Positions 36,260 to 48,049 of a stretch of DNA of 64,000 bases are shown here, in pieces. Source of the DNA: Rhodoferax potami (GTDB lineage: Bacteria > Pseudomonadota > Gammaproteobacteria > Burkholderiales > Burkholderiaceae_C); contig NZ_JAVBIK010000001.1 in assembly GCF_032193805.1 (NCBI RefSeq), positions 3,555,001-3,619,000 on the forward strand, written 5' to 3'. Below the pieces are notes generated by a model. That model made no database searches, was not told where the DNA came from, and saw nothing but the letters and a program-made list of their open reading frames with translations. Made by a program: the position numbers and the translations under genes. The number at the start of each line of letters is the position of its first letter. The stretch's first letter is position 1.

Positions 36260-37567
36260 ATGTCAGAGAAAAACAGTCCACGCAAGGTGGACAAAATCGT
36301 TGCAGTCAAAGGTATGAACGATATTCTCCCGCCGCAATCTGCGTCGTGGGAAGCGCTGGAGTCATTGGTTCGTAACGTGATGCGCCGGTTTGCTTTTGAA
36401 AATATTCGCACCCCGATCGTCGAGCCCACCGCATTGTTTGTGCGTGGGCTAGGCGAAGTGACGGATATTGTTGAAAAGGAAATGTATTCATTCGAGGATC
36501 GCTTGAATGGTGAAGCTCTGACGTTGCGCCCTGAAAACACCGCAGGTGTTGTGCGCGCTGTGGTCGAGCATTCTTTGCTCTACAACGGTCCCAAACGCTT
36601 GTATTACATGGGCCCTATGTTCCGGCATGAACGCCCGCAGCGGGGGCGCTACCGTCAATTCCATCAGATCGGTGCCGAGGCCTTAGGTTTCGGTGGGCCT
36701 GAGGTGGATGCGGAGGTCATCCTCATGGCGCACATGCTATGGCAAGAGCTGGGTCTGACAGATATCGAGTTGCAGATCAACAGCTTAGGCCAACCGGAGG
36801 AGCGACACCGGCATCGGGCGGCACTCATTGAGCATTTTGAGTCTCATAAGGACGCTCTTGATGAGGAGGCCAAGCGCCGTTTGCACTTGAATCCACTGCG
36901 TCTGTTGGACTCCAAGAATCCTGCTATGCAGCCTGTGATTGAGGCCGCGCCCAAGTTGATTGATTTTCTTGGCAGCGCTTCCAAGGCACATTTAGATTCG
37001 GTCCTCCGACTTCTGGAAAGCCACGGGGTTCCCTACACCATCAATCCTCGCTTGGTCCGCGGTATGGACTATTACAACTTAACTGTTTTTGAGTTCGTGA
37101 CAACCAAACTCGGATCGCAGGGGACAGTCTGTGCCGGCGGTCGCTACGACTACTTGATTGAACAAATAGGCGGCAAGCCTTCTCCGGGCGTGGGCTGGGC
37201 CATGGGGGTCGAACGGGTTCTGGAGCTGATTCAAGAATCTGCGCGCCCACTTCCGACACCTGTCCTGGATGTGTTTGCGGTTATTTTGGATTCCGACTAT
37301 TTACCGTCTGTGATGCCGGTTTTGTCGTCACTGCGCCAGGCTGGTTTATCAGTGCAGATGCAGGCCAGCACGCCAGAGGGCATGCCCAGTCTCAAGTCTC
37401 AATTCAAGCGTGCCGACAGTTCTGGGGCGCGCTACGCATTGGTGTTCGGGCCCGATGAAATATCCTCGGGACAGGTCACCATCAAATCACTAAGAAACGC
37501 GGATGTTCCGCAAGTCACTATTGCGCTTACTGAAGTAGCGCAATGGGCGTCGCATCAAGCGTCATAA
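36260..37567 (+). CDS. hisS: Histidine-tRNA ligase
   Basis: A 435-residue class II aminoacyl-tRNA synthetase. Motif 2 is visible in [19 protein letters not shown]. The histidine-specific strings [16 protein letters not shown] and [15 protein letters not shown] follow, and motif 3 is [14 protein letters not shown]. The C-terminal alpha/beta domain (from about 335) binds the anticodon. It charges tRNA-His. It begins six bases after ispG. A paralogue lacking catalytic motifs, hisZ, lies at 44888. Confidence 0.97.
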   Translation: MSEKNSPRKVDKIVAVKGMNDILPPQSASWEALESLVRNVMRRFAFENIRTPIVEPTALFVRGLGEVTDIVEKEMYSFEDRLNGEALTLRPENTAGVVRAVVEHSLLYNGPKRLYYMGPMFRHERPQRGRYRQFHQIGAEALGFGGPEVDAEVILMAHMLWQELGLTDIELQINSLGQPEERHRHRAALIEHFESHKDALDEEAKRRLHLNPLRLLDSKNPAMQPVIEAAPKLIDFLGSASKAHLDSVLRLLESHGVPYTINPRLVRGMDYYNLTVFEFVTTKLGSQGTVCAGGRYDYLIEQIGGKPSPGVGWAMGVERVLELIQESARPLPTPVLDVFAVILDSDYLPSVMPVLSSLRQAGLSVQMQASTPEGMPSLKSQFKRADSSGARYALVFGPDEISSGQVTIKSLRNADVPQVTIALTEVAQWASHQAS

Positions 37568-37584
37568 GCATAAACAGGCACACC

Positions 37585-38232
37585 ATGGCAAACCATTTAG
37601 ATCTCGAAGAACAAGAGCAACTTGACCAGTTCAAGCATTTTTGGAAGCAGTACGGTAATGCAATCACTTGGGTGTTGATCGCAGTGCTCGGGAGCTTCGC
37701 CGCATGGAACGGATACCAATGGTGGAGTAAGCGCCAAGCCGAGCAAGCTTCGGCCATGTATGAGGAGGTTGAACGTCTCATCGGAACAGGAGATCTGGTT
37801 GCGTCTACCCGTGCCTTTGATGATATGAAGCAACGCTTTCCTTCTGTTTTTTACACCCAGCAATCTGGTTTGAATTTGGCCAAAGCGGCCTATCTTTCCG
37901 GCAAACCGGACGTAGCGAAAACTGCCTTGACTTGGGTTGCAGGTAGCAAGGCAGATACCGGCCTTGCCGCTTTGGCTAAAGTGCGTCATGCGGGTTTGTT
38001 GATCGAGTCGAAAGAGTTTGATGAAGCGGGTAAGTTGTTGTCTACCGACTTCCCGTCCGAATTCGGCGGATTGGTCGCTGACAAACGAGGGGACTTGGCG
38101 CTATCTCAAGGAAAGAGCGACGATGCGGCCCAAAGATTCAATGAAGCGCTCAAGCTATTGCCCCAGCAAGACCAGTATCGGCGCTTGGTAGAGGTCAAAC
38201 TCGCAGCGCTAGGCTCTACCGAAGCGAAGTGA
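37585..38232 (+). CDS. yfgM: YfgM-like TPR protein, ancillary SecYEG translocon subunit
   Basis: A 215-residue inner-membrane protein: a short cytoplasmic N-terminus (LDLEEQEQLDQFKHFWKQYG), one membrane helix (ITWVLIAVLGSFAAWNGYQWW), and a periplasmic TPR-like domain. This matches YfgM (DUF2133), which associates with SecYEG and the chaperone PpiD. Between hisS and bamB is its standard position. ATG at 37585 is chosen over an in-frame codon inside hisS because the protein family begins MANHLDLEEQEQ-like. Its stop overlaps the bamB start (GTGA). Confidence 0.9.
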   Translation: MANHLDLEEQEQLDQFKHFWKQYGNAITWVLIAVLGSFAAWNGYQWWSKRQAEQASAMYEEVERLIGTGDLVASTRAFDDMKQRFPSVFYTQQSGLNLAKAAYLSGKPDVAKTALTWVAGSKADTGLAALAKVRHAGLLIESKEFDEAGKLLSTDFPSEFGGLVADKRGDLALSQGKSDDAAQRFNEALKLLPQQDQYRRLVEVKLAALGSTEAK

Positions 38233-39365
38233 AACGTATGGACAAGCGGTATTCCCTTCTCAGTCTTACCACCGCGCTTATCAGTTGCGTGGTGTTGTCG
38301 GCCTGTTCTGGTCCGACCAAGCAAAAGCCAGCTGAGCTTGCGCCCTTGGTTCCCTCATTGGGTGTCAAGAACGTCTGGAAGGGCGCCGTTGGTGAAGTTT
38401 CCTTTCCCTTGGAACTCAAAAGTTCAGGGAGCGAGATCTACTTGGCTACTACCGCGGGCTCGGTTGTTTCCTTAGACGGAGAAAGTGGTGCAGTGCGCGC
38501 AACCGGCAATGCCGGAGCAGGGATTTCTGCAGCCATTGGGGCCGGCGACGGACGTGTTGCGCTCACCACGGTCACGGGTGAAGTGGTTGTAATGCAGGGT
38601 GGCAAGTCTCTCTGGCGGCAGAATCTAGGTGCGGTGGCGATCACTCCGCCTTTGGTTGCCGGTGGTCGCGTGTTTGTGATGACGCCTGATCGCACCCTGT
38701 CTGCCTTCGATGGCGAAACTGGAAAGCGGCTGTGGCAACAGCAGCGCGGCGCGGATACGCTGGTTTTGGATCGGCCGGGTGTTTTATTTCCCGTCGGAGA
38801 CACCTTGGTCGTCGGGCTCGGCGGTCGCCTCGTGGGACTCAATCCCAGCAACGGGAGCCAGAAATGGGATGTGCCTGTAGCACTGGGGCGCGGTACCAAT
38901 GAGGTAGAGCGCTTGGTGGATGTTGTCTCCGGCATAAGCCGCAGGGGTGCCAGCGTCTGCGTCCGAGCTTACGCGAGCGCTGTGGCCTGCGTAGACACAG
39001 GGTCCGGTAAATCTGTGTGGTCCAAGATCGCCAATGGCTTTACGGGCATCGGTGGCGGAGACACTGCGGTCTTTGGTTCTGAATCCGACGGTACGCTCAT
39101 TGCGTGGAGTCGCAAGGACGGTGAGAGGCTTTGGCAATCAGACAAGTTCAAGTGGCGTGAGTTGGGCACTCCTGTCTTGTTGGGCTCTACACTCGTTGTG
39201 CCGGATAATGCGGGTCTGTTGCATCTGCTCTCTGCCGCAGATGGTGCGATAGTCGGGCGCCTTCAGCTCGACGGTACGCCACTTGCCGCTACGCCAGTCC
39301 TTTCAGGCAATACCCTGGTCGCAGTGACTCAAAAGGGGGGCGTATTTGCCTTCCGTCCCGAATAA
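38229..39365 (+). CDS. bamB: Outer membrane assembly lipoprotein BamB
   Basis: A 378-residue lipoprotein with a signal peptide and lipobox VVLSAC, then an eight-bladed PQQ-like beta propeller. Repeated blade motifs are visible, such as YLATTAGSVVSLDGESGAV, LSAFDGETGKRLWQQ, VACVDTGSGKSVWSK and IAWSRKDGERLWQS. BamB assists BamA in folding beta-barrel proteins at the outer membrane; BamD is encoded at 27772. The start is GTG at 38229 (overlapping the yfgM stop) or ATG at 38238. Der follows 12 bp downstream. Confidence 0.94.
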   Translation: MKRMDKRYSLLSLTTALISCVVLSACSGPTKQKPAELAPLVPSLGVKNVWKGAVGEVSFPLELKSSGSEIYLATTAGSVVSLDGESGAVRATGNAGAGISAAIGAGDGRVALTTVTGEVVVMQGGKSLWRQNLGAVAITPPLVAGGRVFVMTPDRTLSAFDGETGKRLWQQQRGADTLVLDRPGVLFPVGDTLVVGLGGRLVGLNPSNGSQKWDVPVALGRGTNEVERLVDVVSGISRRGASVCVRAYASAVACVDTGSGKSVWSKIANGFTGIGGGDTAVFGSESDGTLIAWSRKDGERLWQSDKFKWRELGTPVLLGSTLVVPDNAGLLHLLSAADGAIVGRLQLDGTPLAATPVLSGNTLVAVTQKGGVFAFRPE

Positions 39366-39377
39366 AAAAGGTCATTC

Positions 39378-40715
39378 ATGAAGCCAGTTATCGCCCTCGT
39401 TGGTCGTCCCAACGTCGGTAAATCCACACTATTCAACCGCCTGACCAAAACGCGTGATGCGATCGTGGCCGACTTTGCGGGGCTTACCCGCGATCGCCAC
39501 TATGGCAACGGCAAGCACGGTAAACACGAATTTATTGTCATTGATACCGGGGGCTTCGAGCCTGACGCCGGCAGTGGCATTTTTAAAGAAATGGCCAAAC
39601 AAACGCGCCAAGCGGTTGCAGAGGCTGATGTTGTGGTGTTTGTGGTTGATGCGCGTGCCGGTTTGTCTGCGCAAGACCATGACATCGGGAACTATCTTCG
39701 TAAGCTAGGCAAACCCTGTCTGGTGATTGCGAATAAAGCAGAGGGCATGAAGGCCGGAGCCCAGCTCTCGGAGTTTTTTGAACTCGGGCTGGGTGAGGTC
39801 TATCCCGTGTCCGCAGCCCACGGTCAGGGCATGCGATCACTGATCGAACTGGCCCTCGATGCCTCGCATTTGGAGGAGCCCGAAGACGACCCAGAGGCGG
39901 CCGACCCCAGCATTATCAAACTCGCTGTTGCAGGCCGCCCGAATGTCGGCAAGTCGACGTTGATCAATACGTGGTTGGGTGAGGAGCGACTGGTTGCCTT
40001 TGACATGCCCGGTACCACTCGCGATGCCATCTCGGTACCTTTTGAGCGCAACGGGCAAAAGTTTGAACTCGTGGATACAGCCGGTCTTCGTCGCAAAGGG
40101 AAGGTCTTTGAAGCAATCGAGAAATTCTCAGTGGTGAAGACCTTGCAGGCCATCGAGTCCGCCAGTGTCGTGTTGCTGCTGATCGATGCCGAGCAGGGCG
40201 TGACAGACCAAGACGCCCATATTGCGGGATACATCCTAGAGTCGGGGCGTGCGGTGGTTGTTGCTGTGAACAAATGGGACGCAGTGGATGAATATCAGCG
40301 CGAATTGGTAAAAAGATCCCTCGAAACGAGATTGGGGTTTTTGAAGTTTGCGTCTTTGCATCTGATCTCTGCCAAAAAACGGCAAGGTCTCGGTCCTGTA
40401 TGGGATGCCATTGCACAGGCCCACAAGGCCGCTAATTGCAAAATGCCGACGCCTGTGTTGACGCGTTTGTTGTTGGAAGCCGTTCAATTTCAAACGCCAA
40501 AGAAAACCGGTGCCTATCGCCCCAAGCTTCGCTATGCCCACCAAGGGGGGATGAATCCGCCTATCATCGTGGTGCACGGAAACTCATTGGAGCACGTCAC
40601 AGAGGCTTACAAGCGCTTTTTGGAAGGTCGTTTCCGTAAGGAATTCAATCTTGTGGGTACGCCCCTGAGAATCGAAATGAAATCTTCGGCGAATCCTTTT
40701 GCTGATAAGGATTAA
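39378..40715 (+). CDS. der: Ribosome biogenesis GTPase Der (EngA)
   Basis: A 445-residue protein with two tandem G domains, each with its own P-loop: [12 protein letters not shown] near the N-terminus and [12 protein letters not shown] near residue 187. DTAG/DTGG switch-II boxes and NKAE/NKWD specificity motifs are present, and a C-terminal KH-like domain begins about residue 360. It is essential for 50S subunit maturation. It is followed by a short 6-bp stem (AAGGGT/ACCCTT at 40715-40732), too weak to call a terminator, before hfq. Confidence 0.97.
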   Translation: MKPVIALVGRPNVGKSTLFNRLTKTRDAIVADFAGLTRDRHYGNGKHGKHEFIVIDTGGFEPDAGSGIFKEMAKQTRQAVAEADVVVFVVDARAGLSAQDHDIGNYLRKLGKPCLVIANKAEGMKAGAQLSEFFELGLGEVYPVSAAHGQGMRSLIELALDASHLEEPEDDPEAADPSIIKLAVAGRPNVGKSTLINTWLGEERLVAFDMPGTTRDAISVPFERNGQKFELVDTAGLRRKGKVFEAIEKFSVVKTLQAIESASVVLLLIDAEQGVTDQDAHIAGYILESGRAVVVAVNKWDAVDEYQRELVKRSLETRLGFLKFASLHLISAKKRQGLGPVWDAIAQAHKAANCKMPTPVLTRLLLEAVQFQTPKKTGAYRPKLRYAHQGGMNPPIIVVHGNSLEHVTEAYKRFLEGRFRKEFNLVGTPLRIEMKSSANPFADKD

Positions 40716-40817
40716 AGGGTTTCCTTACCCTTAAGAAGCGAATTACTTGGCCAAATAGGCTCCGCACTTATGTGTGGTATCGTCAAACCCTCTTCATTTT
40801 TGAACACGGAGAATATC

Positions 40818-41063
40818 GTGAGCAACAAAGGCCAACTCCTCCAAGACCCCTTCCTGAACGCATTGCGTCGGGAGCATGTGCCGGTTTCCATTTATTTGGT
40901 AAACGGTATCAAGCTGCAGGGTCAAATCGAATCCTTTGATCAGTATGTTGTGCTCTTGCGCAACACGGTGACCCAAATGGTTTACAAACACGCAATCTCT
41001 ACGATTGTTCCAGGCCGCGCGGTGAACTTGTCTGCTGTCGCTGAGGATGCACCAGCTGCTTGA
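40818..41063 (+). CDS. hfq: RNA chaperone Hfq
   Basis: An 81-residue Sm-like protein: the Sm1 motif [22 protein letters not shown] (quoted part: [14 protein letters not shown]), the Sm2 motif with YKHAIST, and N-terminal [15 protein letters not shown]. It forms a hexamer that pairs small RNAs with messages. The start is GTG at 40818 with CGGAG upstream; an in-frame codon at 40770 would add an unrelated N-terminus. It is short of the long acidic tail found in enterics. It sits in the hfq-hflX-hflK-hflC order, but a strong terminator separates it from hflX. Confidence 0.96.
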   Translation: MSNKGQLLQDPFLNALRREHVPVSIYLVNGIKLQGQIESFDQYVVLLRNTVTQMVYKHAISTIVPGRAVNLSAVAEDAPAA

Positions 41064-41075
41064 GGCAGGGTGCTC

Positions 41076-41100
41076 GGGCCAAGTTCTGCTTGGCCCTTTT
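41076..41100 (+). terminator. Rho-independent terminator between hfq and hflX
   Basis: GGGCCAAG (41076-41083) pairs perfectly with CTTGGCCC (41089-41096) over a 5-nt loop and is followed by TTTT, then AACTTTTG. It starts 12 bp after the hfq stop codon. It would give a short hfq-only transcript and attenuate reading into the hflX-hflK-hflC genes. Confidence 0.85.
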
Positions 41101-41136
41101 AACTTTTGAAAACTACTTCCGCTTTTGAGTAATTCG

Positions 41137-42297
41137 ATGGACAGTCAATCGGCTCCGACTATTTTGGTGGGGGTCGATTTAGGTTTGCCCAATTTCGATG
41201 CCGAGTTGGAAGAGTTGGGTCTGCTCGCTCAAACCGCCGGTTTACAGCCGGTAGGGCGTGTGGTTTGCAAGCGTAGAGCACCGGATGCCGCTTTGTTCGT
41301 GGGATCCGGCAAGGCAGAAGAAATCCGCCAGTTGGCTCTGCAAACGGGCGCGACCGAGATCCTTTTCGACCAAGCCCTGAGCCCCGGGCAACAGCGCAAC
41401 CTTGAGCGCCACATGCAGATGCCGGTCAACGACCGGACATTTTTAATCCTTGAGATTTTTGCTCAGCGGGCCAGAAGCCATGAGGGCAAGCTGCAGGTAG
41501 AGCTCGCCCGCTTGCAGTACTTGAGCACGCGTTTGGTGCGGCGCTGGTCTCACTTGGAGCGTCAGCGCGGTGGTATCGGTACGCGCGGTGGTCCGGGAGA
41601 GACTCAGATTGAGCTGGATCGCCGGATGATCAGTGAGAACATCAAGCGAACCAAAGAGCGCCTGAGTAAGGTCAAGCGCCAGCGGCAAACCCAGCGGCGT
41701 CAGCGTGAAAGACGCGATGCCTTCAATATCTCCCTGATCGGCTATACGAATGCGGGTAAGTCAACGCTTTTTAATGCGTTGGTAAAAGCGCGTGCCTATG
41801 CTGCTGACCAATTGTTTGCTACGTTAGACACAACGACCAGACAGCTCTACCTTGGAGAGGCCGGGCGGTCAGTGTCGCTATCGGACACCGTAGGTTTTAT
41901 TCGTGATTTGCCGCACGGCTTGGTTGACGCATTTCAAGCGACTTTGCAAGAAGCTATTGACGCGGATTTGTTGCTGCATGTGGTCGATGCAGCGAACCCC
42001 GAGTTTGCTGAGCAAATAGCCCAGGTTCAGATGGTTTTGAAAGAAATCGGCGCCGCTGATATTCCGCAGCTTTTGGTATTCAATAAGGTGGATGCCATCG
42101 CACCAGAGGCACAACCTATTCGAATCGATGATTTTTATGAGATCGAAGGGGTTCAAACTCCGCGCCTATTTGTGAGTGCGCGGACGCTGGAGGGAATGCC
42201 CCTGCTACGTCAAAAGCTGGCTGAAATTGCGAAACCTGAGCCTGAATTGACCCAGAATTCGGCTATTCACCCTGAGCCCCTAGGGGATGAGACCTGA
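41137..42297 (+). CDS. hflX: Ribosome-associated GTPase HflX
   Basis: A 386-residue GTPase. The N-terminal HflX domain contains GSGKAEEIRQL, DQALSPGQQRNLE and VELARLQYLSTRLVRRW. The coiled linker has GGPGETQIELDRR. The G domain has P-loop GYTNAGKSTLFNAL, switch region LDTTTRQL, DTVGFIRDLPHGL and specificity motif NKVDA. HflX splits stalled ribosomes under stress. Two starts are possible: ATG at 41137 (chosen) or TTG at 41125. It is upstream of hflKC, as in most proteobacteria. Confidence 0.94.
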   Translation: MDSQSAPTILVGVDLGLPNFDAELEELGLLAQTAGLQPVGRVVCKRRAPDAALFVGSGKAEEIRQLALQTGATEILFDQALSPGQQRNLERHMQMPVNDRTFLILEIFAQRARSHEGKLQVELARLQYLSTRLVRRWSHLERQRGGIGTRGGPGETQIELDRRMISENIKRTKERLSKVKRQRQTQRRQRERRDAFNISLIGYTNAGKSTLFNALVKARAYAADQLFATLDTTTRQLYLGEAGRSVSLSDTVGFIRDLPHGLVDAFQATLQEAIDADLLLHVVDAANPEFAEQIAQVQMVLKEIGAADIPQLLVFNKVDAIAPEAQPIRIDDFYEIEGVQTPRLFVSARTLEGMPLLRQKLAEIAKPEPELTQNSAIHPEPLGDET

Positions 42298-42374
42298 ATT
42301 GGCACAATGCGCCTAACTGCACTTAAGAAAAAACCATGAAACTTACTGCGATCCGTACGAAAAACCGGGACTTC

Positions 42375-43726
42375 ATGTCCTGGCTGCGCGTGGTTCTCAA
42401 TCTCAACGATTCCCGTTGGGGACGTGGAGACGACAAGCAAGAGCCACCCAGTACAGAAGGTGGCCCCAAGCCTGAGAGTGACATCGAAAGACCAGCAAAC
42501 CAACCGGGATCGTATGGCCGCCCCCCAAGAATACCGCGCAGTCCGGCCCCCCGGACCTCGACGAGTTGTGGAGGGATTTCAATCGCAAACTTGGCGGCTT
42601 GTTTGGTGGCGGCCAAAAGCCGCCCGCAGGTAATGGCGGAGGCGGTGGATTTCAGCCAGATATGAAGAATGCCGGCATTGGCGCGGGATTGATCATTGGG
42701 GTTGTGGCGCTGATTTGGTTAGGCACGGGTTTTTTCATCGTGCAAGAAGGTCAGCAAGCGGTCATTACGCAGTTCGGCAAATACAAATCGACGGTAAACG
42801 CCGGTTTCAATTGGCGCTTGCCGTATCCGATTGAAAAGCACGAGTTGGTGTTTGTGAGCCAGATCCGTTCTGTGGATGTGGGTCGTGACGTGGTCATGAA
42901 AGCCACCGGGCTTAAAGAGTCCGCCATGCTGACGGAAGATGAAAACATTCTGGATATCAAGTTTGCAGTCCAGTACCGTTTGAGCGATGCTCGGGCTTTC
43001 TTGTTTGAAAGCAAGAATCCGAGCGAGGCAGTGGTGCAAGCCGCAGAAACGTCTATCCGCGAGGTGATGGGCAAAATGAAGATGGACGCAGCACTCTCTG
43101 AAGAGCGCGACCAGATCGCACCGCGTGTGCGCGCATTGATGCAAACCATTCTGGACCGTTACAAGGTCGGTATCGAAGTGGTAGGTGTGAACCTGCAGCA
43201 GGGCGGTGTTCGTCCTCCCGAGCAAGTGCAGGCATCTTTTGACGACGTACTGAAGGCTGGTCAAGAGCGTGAGCGCGCCAAAAACGAAGCGCAGGCTTAC
43301 GCCAATGACGTGATACCGCGTGCAGTAGGTTCTGCCTCCCGACTCAAGGAAGAGGCTGATGCTTACAAAGCACGCGTTGTGGCTCAGGCCCAAGGTGATT
43401 CGCAGCGTTTCCGCTCGGTGTTTGCCGAGTACCAAAAGGCGCCTCAGGTCATGCGCGATCGCATGTACCTCGACACCATGCAACAGATCTACAGCAACGT
43501 AACCAAGGTGATTGTGGATTCCAAGCAGGGTTCCAACATGCTTTACCTGCCTTTGGACAAGGTTTTGCAAATGACAGGCTCGCAAGCTTCTGGTGACGGT
43601 CCTGCAGCGAACCCTGCCGCCGGTGGCGCTGCTCCTGCAGCACCCGCTGCAGCTACCGGTGCAACGATGACTCCAGACCCCCGTAGCCGTGATGCGGCCC
43701 GGACCCGCGAACGCGATGTGCGCTAG
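42375..43726 (+). CDS. hflK: FtsH modulator HflK, with an apparent frameshift near residue 50
   Basis: The C-terminal 386 codons, open from about 42482, encode the membrane helix (GAGLIIGVVALIWLGTGFFI) and SPFH/prohibitin domain of HflK, ending in an Ala/Pro tail. The expected N-terminus (MSWLRVVLNLNDSRWGRGDD, starting at ATG 42375 after CGGGA) is in a different frame that ends at 42665. Adding one base at the six-C run 42521-42526 joins them to give PPKNTAQSGPPDLDELW, a normal HflK sequence of about 450 residues. This is either a sequencing or assembly error, a true mutation, or slippage at the C run. HflK and HflC form a cage around the FtsH protease. Confidence 0.85.
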
Positions 43727-43729
43727 GAC

Positions 43730-44638
43730 ATGACTATGAACCGCATTGGATTGATTTTTTCTTCGCTGTTGGTGCTTTTGGCACTGGCGAGCTCGACTTT
43801 GTTTGTGGTGGACCAGCGCCAGTTTGGTGTGGTCTATGCGCTGGGCCAGATTAAAGACGTGATTACCGAGCCTGGTCTGAACTTCAAGCTGCCGCCACCA
43901 TTTCAAAATGTGTCCTACATCGATAAGCGCTTGCTGACTCTCGACAGCACAGATGCTGAGCCGATGTTGACCGCTGAGAAGCAGCGCGTCGTCATTGACT
44001 GGTATGTGCGTTGGCGCATCACTGAGCCTTCGGAGTACATTCGCAATGTGGGCTTGAATGAAGGCGCTGGTGCTAGCCAGCTCAACCGTGTGGTGCGAAA
44101 TGCATTCCAGGAAGAGATCAACAAACGCACTGTGAAAGAGTTGCTCTCGCTCAAGCGTGAAGCACTGATGGCCGACGTCAAAGCTGAAGTACTCGACAAG
44201 GTGCGTGGCTCCAAGCCTTGGGGCGTGGATGTGGTGGATGTTCGCATCACCCGCGTGGACTACGTAGAGGCGATTACGGAATCGGTTTACCGCCGGATGG
44301 AAGCTGAGCGCAAACGCGTCGCCAACGAACTGCGCTCAACGGGTGCCGCCGAGGGCGAAAAAATCCGTGCGGACGCTGATCGTCAGCGTGAAATTACGAT
44401 CGCCAATGCCTACCGCGATGCGCAGAAAATCAAAGGCGAGGGCGATGCAGAGGCAGCGCGCATTTATGCGGAGTCGTTTGGTAAAGATCCGCAATTCGCG
44501 CAGTTCTATCGCAGCCTCGAGGCCTACAAATCCACGTTCGCCAACAAAGGCGACGTGATGGTGCTGGATCCGAACGGTTCTGAATTCTTCAAAACTTTCC
44601 GCAATGGGGGCGGTAGCGCTCCAGCAGTCAAAAAATAA
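43730..44638 (+). CDS. hflC: FtsH modulator HflC
   Basis: A 302-residue membrane protein with one N-terminal helix (IFSSLLVLLALASSTLFVV) and an SPFH/prohibitin domain (VDQRQFGVVYALGQIKDVI; DVVDVRITRVDYVEAI), then a long charged coiled coil (RRMEAERKRVANELRSTGAA). It pairs with HflK in the HflKC cage that controls access of substrates to FtsH. It is intact, three bases after the hflK stop, so any defect in hflK would unbalance the complex. Confidence 0.95.
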   Translation: MTMNRIGLIFSSLLVLLALASSTLFVVDQRQFGVVYALGQIKDVITEPGLNFKLPPPFQNVSYIDKRLLTLDSTDAEPMLTAEKQRVVIDWYVRWRITEPSEYIRNVGLNEGAGASQLNRVVRNAFQEEINKRTVKELLSLKREALMADVKAEVLDKVRGSKPWGVDVVDVRITRVDYVEAITESVYRRMEAERKRVANELRSTGAAEGEKIRADADRQREITIANAYRDAQKIKGEGDAEAARIYAESFGKDPQFAQFYRSLEAYKSTFANKGDVMVLDPNGSEFFKTFRNGGGSAPAVKK

Positions 44639-44640
44639 AC

Positions 44641-44832
44641 GTGAGTGGAGACACGTTGTGGGTAGCACTAGCCCTTGTGCTAGTGCTCGAAGGTTTGTTT
44701 CCTTTTGCGTCACCCCGCGGGTGGCGCAAGCTGTTTGAGCAGCTCTTGCAGTTGCAGGACGGGCAGATCCGCTTCTATGGCTTGTGCAGCATCGTTGTGG
44801 GTTTAGTCAGCATTTGGTGGATGCTCTCCTGA
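44641..44832 (+). CDS. Small membrane protein, DUF2065/YjeT family
   Basis: A 63-residue protein with two hydrophobic helices (LWVALALVLVLEGLFPF and FYGLCSIVVGLVSIWWML) joined by a basic loop (SPRGWRKLFEQL). This is the DUF2065 pattern, and E. coli yjeT likewise follows hflC. The start is GTG at 44641, two bases after the hflC stop, so it is the last gene of the hfl operon. Function unknown; an inner-membrane partner of HflKC-FtsH is a fair guess from this repeated linkage. Confidence 0.85.
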   Translation: MSGDTLWVALALVLVLEGLFPFASPRGWRKLFEQLLQLQDGQIRFYGLCSIVVGLVSIWWMLS

Positions 44833-44858
44833 AATTTAGGGCTCAAGGCCGGTAAAAT
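44829..44858 (+). promoter_or_regulatory. Candidate sigma-70 promoter for hisZ-purA
   Basis: CTGAAA (44829-44834) and TAAAAT (44853-44858) are separated by 18 bp, a fair match to -35 and -10 boxes, 30 bp before the hisZ start. It overlaps the 3' end of the DUF2065 gene. This is a visual match only. Confidence 0.35.
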
Positions 44859-44887
44859 CTTCGTTTTAACAGCCTCCCCTCAATTCC

Positions 44888-47424
<2,537 letters not shown>

Positions 47425-47442
47425 GCTGTTTTATGCGTTTTA

Positions 47443-47493
47443 TGCCTCTAGCCCACGTAAATACTGCGCAAGCAGCTATCCTTTTAGGAGCAA
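47443..47493 (-). repeat. Dispersed intergenic repeat, best-preserved copy
   Basis: Read on the minus strand it goes TTGCTCCT, six bases, ATAGCTGCTTGCGCA, GTATTTACGTGG and GCTAGAGGC. The same order of blocks recurs at 51849-51904 and 61200-61258, with a left half at 8073 and a hairpin form at 20512. It fills the purA to phosphoribosyltransferase spacer and supplies the region just upstream of the next start codon, including an AGGAGC ribosome site. Confidence 0.6.
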
Positions 47494-47497
47494 TTTG

Positions 47498-48022
47498 ATG
47501 TTGACTGAAGACGGTAAACACCTCTATGTAAGCTACGACGAGTACCACAATCTCATCGAAAAGCTGGCCATCAAAGTCTTCCAGTCCGGCTGGGAGTTCG
47601 ACACAATTTTGTGCCTGGCCCGCGGCGGCATGCGTCCTGGCGACATTCTTTCCCGGGTGTTTGACAAGCCTCTGGCCATCATGTCGACCAGCTCTTACCG
47701 CGCGGAAGCCGGTACCCAGCAAGGCAACCTTGATATCGCCCGCTATATCACCACCCCCAAGGGCGAGATCGCAGGCCGGGTGTTGCTGGTGGATGACTTG
47801 GCTGATTCCGGTCACACCCTGAATGCGGTGATCAACCAGCTGCGTAACAACTACGCCCCGATCACTGAGCTGCGTAGCGCGGTAATTTGGACCAAAGCCG
47901 TCAGCGTGTTCACACCCGACTACTCGGTCGAGTTCCTGCCGACTAACCCTTGGATTCACCAGCCGTTTGAGAGCTACGACTCTTTGCGTCCGCAGCAGCT
48001 GATTCAAAAGTGGAGTGTTTGA
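47498..48022 (+). CDS. Phosphoribosyltransferase (hypoxanthine/xanthine type)
   Basis: A 174-residue type I phosphoribosyltransferase with the PRPP-binding loop VLLVDDLADSGHTL (about residues 92-105) and the upstream CLARGGMRPGDILS. Substrate-recognition residues fall in PTNPWIHQPFESYD. By size and the RGGMRPGD segment it resembles xanthine-guanine or hypoxanthine salvage enzymes, and the purA neighbour fits purine salvage. The ATG at 47498 follows AGGAGC, provided by the repeat element at 47443-47493. Confidence 0.83.
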   Translation: MLTEDGKHLYVSYDEYHNLIEKLAIKVFQSGWEFDTILCLARGGMRPGDILSRVFDKPLAIMSTSSYRAEAGTQQGNLDIARYITTPKGEIAGRVLLVDDLADSGHTLNAVINQLRNNYAPITELRSAVIWTKAVSVFTPDYSVEFLPTNPWIHQPFESYDSLRPQQLIQKWSV

Positions 48023-48049
48023 CGCATTGTTTGTTGCTGGCGTAGTTGC

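Noticed and set aside
40715..40732. Terminator after der.
   Set aside because: The stem AAGGGT/ACCCTT is only six pairs, AT-rich at the base, and no T-run follows.
42336..42374. An earlier ATG at 42336 as the hflK start.
   Set aside because: The ATG at 42375 has a GGGA site at proper distance and gives the N-terminus normal for HflK; the extra 13 residues look unrelated.
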